The notes beneath the pieces were generated by a model. That model saw only the letters and a list, made by a program, of their open reading frames with translations, was not told where the DNA came from and ran no database searches. A DNA stretch of 7,113 nucleotides from positions 1-7,113 of the forward strand of contig CANGUQ010000191.1 in the NCBI GenBank assembly GCA_947456915.1, in the 5' to 3' direction. The stretch comes from Betaproteobacteria bacterium. GTDB lineage: Bacteria > Pseudomonadota > Gammaproteobacteria > Burkholderiales > CAIKXV01. A program made the position numbers and the translations under genes. Each line of letters opens with the position of its first letter. The stretch's first letter is position 1. Positions 6,061 through 7,113 of this stretch are shown here, piece by piece.

Positions 6061-6311
6061 CGGCGATCTCCAGTGGACGAGTAATGTGGCAGACACTCCC
6101 TGCGCTGGGGAGTACCGGCAGTGCGCTTCACGCTCGGGCGGCGATGATAGCGCAGGCGGACCTCCCCTCGGGCGCGGCGTCGCGGCGGCGCGGCGGCGTC
6201 TGCGGATGCTCGGTCTGCAGGTGCCAGCCGCCACCGGCCGCACGCTCGCCCTCGCGCATGCCCCGCCCCGATCACTGCAGCGCCCTGCAGCCGCGCGCAG
6301 TACGTGTGCCG
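6061..6311 (-). other. Gap between SDR and Bug genes, no supported gene
   Basis: These 251 bp hold the ribosome binding site of the Bug gene (6067-6071) and little else that I can support. On the reverse strand a TATCAT element (6149-6144) could be a -10 box about 85 nt upstream of the start, but no good -35 is seen, so a separate Bug promoter is only possible. Two CTGCAG sites (6275-6280 and 6285-6290) can form a 6-bp hairpin about 21 nt after the SDR stop. A 72-codon frame at 6275-6057 is arginine/alanine-rich and overlaps the Bug start, so it is taken as spurious. Confidence 0.4.
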
Positions 6312-7079
6312 CTAGCCCCTGCCCACGAACGGCATCTTCGTGGCCATGATCATCACGCTGTGCAGATTCACGCCGAGCGGGTGATCGGCCATGTAGACGA
6401 TGGTGCGCGCAACGTCCTCGACGTCGATCATCGGCTCCACCCTGATCTCGCCGGAGGCCTGCTTGACGCCCCTGGACATGCGCGCCGCGAGTTCGGTCAT
6501 CGCGTTGCCGACGTCGATCTGGCACACCGCGATGTCGTACTTGCGCCCGTCGAGCGCGGCGGTCTTCGTGAGGCCGGTGACGCCATGCTTGCTGGCGGTG
6601 TACGGGGCGGAGTCCGGGCGAGGGGCATGCGCGGAGATCGAGCCGTTGTTGATGATGCGCCCGCCCATCGGCGTCTGCGCCTTCATCATCCGGAACGCCT
6701 GCTGCGTGCACAGGAACGCGCCGGTCAGATTGGCGTTGAGCACCGACATCCAGCGCTCGTACGGCAGGTCCTCGAACGGCACGCCCGGTGCGTTCTGCCC
6801 GGCGTTGTTGAACAGCACGTCGAGGCGACCGAAGGTGGACTTCACCTGCGCGAACAACGCCTCGACCTGCGCCGGATCGGTGATGTCGCACGGTACGGCC
6901 AGCGCCCGCGCACCGGCGCCAGCGTCGGCCACCGCCTGCTCCAGCGGCTCCGGCCGTCGCCCGGTCAGAACGACGCTGTAGCCCGCGCGCAGCAGGGCGA
7001 GCGCGGAGGCGCGACCGATGCCGGTACCGGCGCCAGTGACGAGCGCGACCTTCAGGGTCGGGGCAGTGGACGTGGACAT
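6312..7079 (-). CDS. SDR-family NAD(P)-dependent oxidoreductase
   Basis: A 255-residue classical short-chain dehydrogenase/reductase, full length for the family. The cofactor motif is TGAGTGIG (15-22), D65 follows the fourth strand region (CDIT), and NNAG is at 91-94. The catalytic set is N117 (NANLTG), S147 (NGSIS), Y160 and K164 (YTASK), so it should be active. Arginines R41 and R42 at the end of the second strand (TGRR) favour NADP(H) over NAD(H). There is no signal or membrane segment, so it is cytosolic. The start at 7079 has AGGAG 7 nt upstream (7087-7091 on the forward strand). Its promoter lies beyond the right edge or in the last 20 bases. The downstream neighbour is a Bug receptor, a common pairing of uptake protein with catabolic oxidoreductase. 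The substrate (a hydroxy or keto compound) cannot be determined. Confidence 0.93.
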   Translation of the reverse strand: MSTSTAPTLKVALVTGAGTGIGRASALALLRAGYSVVLTGRRPEPLEQAVADAGAGARALAVPCDITDPAQVEALFAQVKSTFGRLDVLFNNAGQNAPGVPFEDLPYERWMSVLNANLTGAFLCTQQAFRMMKAQTPMGGRIINNGSISAHAPRPDSAPYTASKHGVTGLTKTAALDGRKYDIAVCQIDVGNAMTELAARMSRGVKQASGEIRVEPMIDVEDVARTIVYMADHPLGVNLHSVMIMATKMPFVGRG

Positions 7080-7113
7080 CGGGGCGCTCCTGCAGGCATG
7101 ACAGACGACGCGA

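Noticed and set aside
5035..6084. 349-codon forward frame opposite the second Bug gene
   Set aside because: Antisense shadow: rich in R, D, H and A, with no recognisable motifs, overlapping a well-supported gene along its whole length.
5062..6891. A 609-codon reverse-strand frame suggesting an N-terminal extension or fusion of the second Bug protein
   Set aside because: The Bug signal peptide and a ribosome binding site define the start at 6060. The upstream part is intergenic and an alternate frame of the SDR gene, open only because GC-rich DNA has few stops.

Overview
The window is very GC-rich, densely coded DNA, most likely from a betaproteobacterium (Burkholderiales or a relative). The reasons are two solitary Bug/TctC-type periplasmic solute-binding proteins (a family greatly expanded in that group), a DadA protein close in length and motifs to the enterobacterial enzyme, a tandem glycine riboswitch, and REP-like GC palindromes between genes. 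The lineage is inferred from gene content, not from a marker gene.

Layout. Positions 1-~165 are a 19-bp tandem repeat array cut by the left edge, followed by about 200 bp of non-coding leader. Positions 371-2919 hold a two-gene forward operon: a Bug-family binding protein and, 5 nt later, a cysteine-type (formylglycine) sulfatase. Positions 2931-3107 hold a cluster of REP-like palindromes that also look like bidirectional terminators. Positions 3157-3552 hold a regulatory region: a sigma70-like promoter, a two-aptamer glycine riboswitch and a hairpin that could mask the ribosome binding site. Positions 3553-4851 hold dadA (D-amino acid dehydrogenase). Positions 4944-5035 hold a second REP cluster in the convergent gap. 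On the reverse strand are a second Bug-family binding protein (6060-5062) and, upstream of it, an SDR-family oxidoreductase (7079-6312), separated by 251 bp without a convincing gene.

How the genes may work together. Bug protein plus sulfatase suggests capture of an organic acid or organosulfate and sulfate release in the cytoplasm; no TctA/TctB membrane components are present, so the binding protein must use a transporter encoded elsewhere. dadA under a glycine riboswitch suggests that amino acid oxidation is switched by glycine. The reverse-strand SDR and Bug protein may form another small uptake/oxidation unit. Substrates of both Bug proteins, the sulfatase and the SDR cannot be read from sequence.

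The most noteworthy signal is the tandem glycine riboswitch ahead of dadA, with a promoter placed so that transcription should start at the first aptamer stem. Next are the REP clusters with internal tandem duplications of palindrome arms, and the 19-bp array. I see no wholly new biological system.
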